This document shows positions 62,555 through 64,000 of a DNA stretch of 64,000 nucleotides, one piece after another; position 1 is the first letter of the stretch, and each line of letters starts with the position of its first letter. The translations under genes were made by a program, and so were the position numbers. This DNA comes from Fermentibacter sp964564435 (lineage in GTDB: Bacteria; Fermentibacterota; Fermentibacteria; Fermentibacterales; Fermentibacteraceae): assembly GCA_964564435.1 (NCBI GenBank), contig CAZMAT010000006.1, positions 65,747 through 129,746 on the forward strand, in the 5' to 3' direction. The notes beneath the pieces are model-generated. The model searched no databases. It had not been told where the DNA came from and worked only from the letters and a program-made list of their open reading frames with translations.

Positions 62555-63804
62555 AGCGCCACCTCCGCCAGCTGCTCGTAGACAGAGAGGTCGCGGATCT
62601 CCACGTCGGACAGGTCGGGCAGGAGCGGTACGCTTGATCCAGGCGCCCCCTGCCGCTTGCGTGCGTTGCGGGCGATAGCACCCGGGCCGTGCTCGGGCTG
62701 TATCGACATATCGTACTTGCCATGCCTCTGCTCGTGCTCAGCCACCAGGTCGTTCCCGAGGTAGATCCTGACCGTGTCGCCGCATGGCTCTACGGACACG
62801 GTCCTGCCGATCAGGGAGAATGGGACGGAGTAGCGGTTGGTCTGGTAGCTCACCAGCCAGTCTTCCGCAACGATGCGGGATGACCGCACCTGCAGGCTGA
62901 AGCCCGGCTGGCCCGAGATCGGGACGAGGAGATCACGCTCGCGCTGGAAGCGTTCTATGGGCTTCTCGTGGGTCGTCCCGTGGATGCGCACGTCGGAGAT
63001 CCCGGTGGTCCATGAGGACAGCTGTTCCTCCAGATCGACCATGTCCCTGAAGGCTCGTCCCGGGAGGAAGTTGCGCTTGACGTACTTCACCCCGCTCTCG
63101 ACCTTGCCCTTGGTCCTGGCCCGATACGGCCTGCATAGCCTCGGCTCGAAGCCCCAGTACCTGGCGAACTCGAGGAACGTCCCGTTCCACACCCTGCCGC
63201 CCCTGCCGTCAGGGGCGCACACGATCCTTGGCCTGTCATAGAGCAGCTCGTTCGTATGTCCGCCGAAATGGTCGAAGGCCCTCTCGTGGGCATCAAGGAA
63301 CTGCCCCAGACGCTCATCGGCGTAGCCGCAGCAGAAACCTCTCCGGGAGAAGCCCAGCGTGAGCACGAAGAAGTGCACCTTGATCCGGTCAGGTCCCAGC
63401 GGTACGAGGGCCTGCCCCCAGTCGACCTGGCTCTGCAGACCAGGCGGCGTCTCGAAGCGGGTCTGGGTGATGTCATCGGCGAGGACTCCTGAAGCCCTCA
63501 ACGGGGATACGTACTGCTTGACCGTCTCGTAGCTGCCCGTGTATCCACGGACGCCTCTCAGCTCCTGGTACAGGATGCGGGCCGAGTAGCAGACCTCCGG
63601 AGCCCGCTTCTCGATGAACTCATGGTGCGGTGCAAGGATGGTCGATCTCGACTCCTTGCGCTTGTAGGGATGCCACTCCTCACCTCGAAGACATCGCCGC
63701 ACGGTCTTCCGATCCAGGTCGAACCGGCGGGCAAGCTCTGCTACTGACAGCCCTTCAGCCTCCTTCAATCGACGGATCTCGTCCCAGCTCGCTTTACCAA
63801 CCAT
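62551..63804 (-). CDS. istA: IS21-family DDE transposase
   Basis: A 417-residue transposase. I prefer ATG 63804 (GAGGAG six bases upstream; starts MVGKASWDEIRRLKEAEGLS, the usual IstA N-terminus) over ATG 63879. An N-terminal helix-turn-helix (AELARRFDLDRKTVR) is followed by a retroviral-integrase core: first Asp in SQVDWGQ, second in LLYDRPR, Glu in GKVESGVKYVK. A beta-barrel-type C-terminal region follows. All catalytic residues are present. It catalyses cleavage and strand transfer at the TGTCA ends. Confidence 0.94.
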   Translation of the reverse strand: MVGKASWDEIRRLKEAEGLSVAELARRFDLDRKTVRRCLRGEEWHPYKRKESRSTILAPHHEFIEKRAPEVCYSARILYQELRGVRGYTGSYETVKQYVSPLRASGVLADDITQTRFETPPGLQSQVDWGQALVPLGPDRIKVHFFVLTLGFSRRGFCCGYADERLGQFLDAHERAFDHFGGHTNELLYDRPRIVCAPDGRGGRVWNGTFLEFARYWGFEPRLCRPYRARTKGKVESGVKYVKRNFLPGRAFRDMVDLEEQLSSWTTGISDVRIHGTTHEKPIERFQRERDLLVPISGQPGFSLQVRSSRIVAEDWLVSYQTNRYSVPFSLIGRTVSVEPCGDTVRIYLGNDLVAEHEQRHGKYDMSIQPEHGPGAIARNARKRQGAPGSSVPLLPDLSDVEIRDLSVYEQLAEVAL

Positions 63805-63893
63805 CGCATGCTCCTCAGGTGTGCACGTCTGAGGAGTAATCGTCACTTCAGCCGTCATCCCGTCAACTGCAGTCTCCATCCCTTCCCCCTTCG

Positions 63894-63946
63894 GGGTGGG
63901 GAGAATTCAGTTGCCACGAGTGGGGATAATTGGACTGCCGCTGACA
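63894..63946 (-). repeat. Right terminal inverted repeat of the IS
   Basis: Read on the minus strand it begins TGTCAGCGGCAGTCCAATTA and carries GTGGCAACTGA...TCCCCAC, matching the left terminus at 41 of 53 positions. It lies upstream of istA and probably contains its promoter. Confidence 0.88.
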
Positions 63947-63954
63947 CCCAGAAG
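63947..63954. repeat. Right copy of 8-bp target-site duplication
   Basis: CCCAGAAG directly after the right IS end, identical to 61712-61719. Confidence 0.92.
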
Positions 63955-64000
63955 ACTATATCCAGTACGAACAGCCATCTAGAGGTCGTAGCAGCGGTTC
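63947..64000 (+). pseudogene. C25-peptidase-like gene, continuation after the IS (partial)
   Basis: Joining the codon broken at 61719 to position 63955, with one duplication copy removed, continues the frame as N-P-E-D-Y-I-Q-Y-E-Q-P-S-R-G-R-S-S-G with no stop before the window ends. The N-P-E-[DY] context fits the linker after the C25 propeptide. The rest of the gene lies outside the window. Confidence 0.7.

Larger units (their letters stand above)
61720..63946 (-). mobile_element. IS21-family insertion sequence (istA-istB), complete
   Basis: A 2227-bp element with both ends visible. The termini begin TGTCA on each side and match as imperfect inverted repeats over 53 bp (41 identities by hand alignment). 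It is flanked by an 8-bp direct duplication (CCCAGAAG) and encodes istA and istB on the minus strand with a 4-bp overlap. Both transposition genes look intact, so the copy may be recent and active. It splits a C25-peptidase-like gene. Confidence 0.93.

Noticed and set aside
61775..63893. Plus-strand frames within the IS element
   Set aside because: They mirror istA and istB, which have complete catalytic motifs on the minus strand.

Overview
The window is dense, GC-rich bacterial chromosome (roughly two thirds G+C by eye). Genes sit in tightly packed runs with 1-4 bp overlaps (ATGA, GTGA, TTGA) and frequent GTG/TTG starts. Outer-membrane barrels, Lol/FtsX-type permeases, Wza/Wzz/Wzx polysaccharide export genes, gingipain-like C25 peptidases and large secreted proteins with a type-IX-like C-terminal sorting domain together suggest a diderm of the FCB group. 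An uncultured lineage near Fermentibacterota, Eisenbacteria or Krumholzibacteriota is my inference from gene content; no rRNA is present to settle it. I found no tRNA, rRNA or CRISPR array.

Layout. 1-18.5 kb is a co-directional surface-polysaccharide locus. It holds glycosyltransferases, two Wzx-like flippases, MurB, nucleotide-sugar enzymes (RmlA, RmlB, a UDP-glucuronate decarboxylase-like enzyme and a GDP-6-deoxymannose-reductase-like enzyme), a Wza-like export protein and a Wzz-like co-polymerase. Two large secreted beta-propeller proteins with sorting tails are interleaved. 18.5-25.5 kb holds a Gate-domain transporter and an outer-membrane barrel, the CCA-adding enzyme, and a minus-strand operon of a LolC/E-like permease, a transglutaminase-like protein and a retropepsin-like lipoprotein. 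25.6-33.2 kb carries two tandem, paralogous C25 cysteine peptidases of about 1250 residues. 33.2-41.9 kb holds a TPR protein with a TFIIB/cyclin-like domain, pyruvate phosphate dikinase, a diguanylate cyclase with a degenerate receiver, a glycosyltransferase and a DUF362/ferredoxin protein. 42-52.5 kb holds a secreted protein of unknown function, a nucleotide-sugar dehydrogenase, a TSUP permease, TldD/TldE, a GIY-YIG nuclease fused to a catalytically eroded DEDD exonuclease domain, a very acidic small protein and two glycosyltransferases. 52.6-60.3 kb holds aspartokinase, UppP, a TPR plus beta-barrel protein and an ABC operon (permease, ATPase, lipoprotein).

From about 60.3 kb the character changes: a GA-rich repeated tract, then AT-richer DNA with a third C25-type gene. 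An IS21-family element (61720-63946) interrupts that gene, with a perfect 8-bp target duplication and 53-bp imperfect terminal inverted repeats. Removing the element and one duplication restores an open frame that runs off the window.

How it may fit together (inference): four secreted proteins share a C-terminal YPxP...WDG...SGxY...LA tail like the domain that sends proteins through type IX secretion and onto surface polysaccharide. Their position inside or beside the polysaccharide locus fits a shared cell-surface programme of glycan synthesis, export, cargo proteins and proteolytic maturation.
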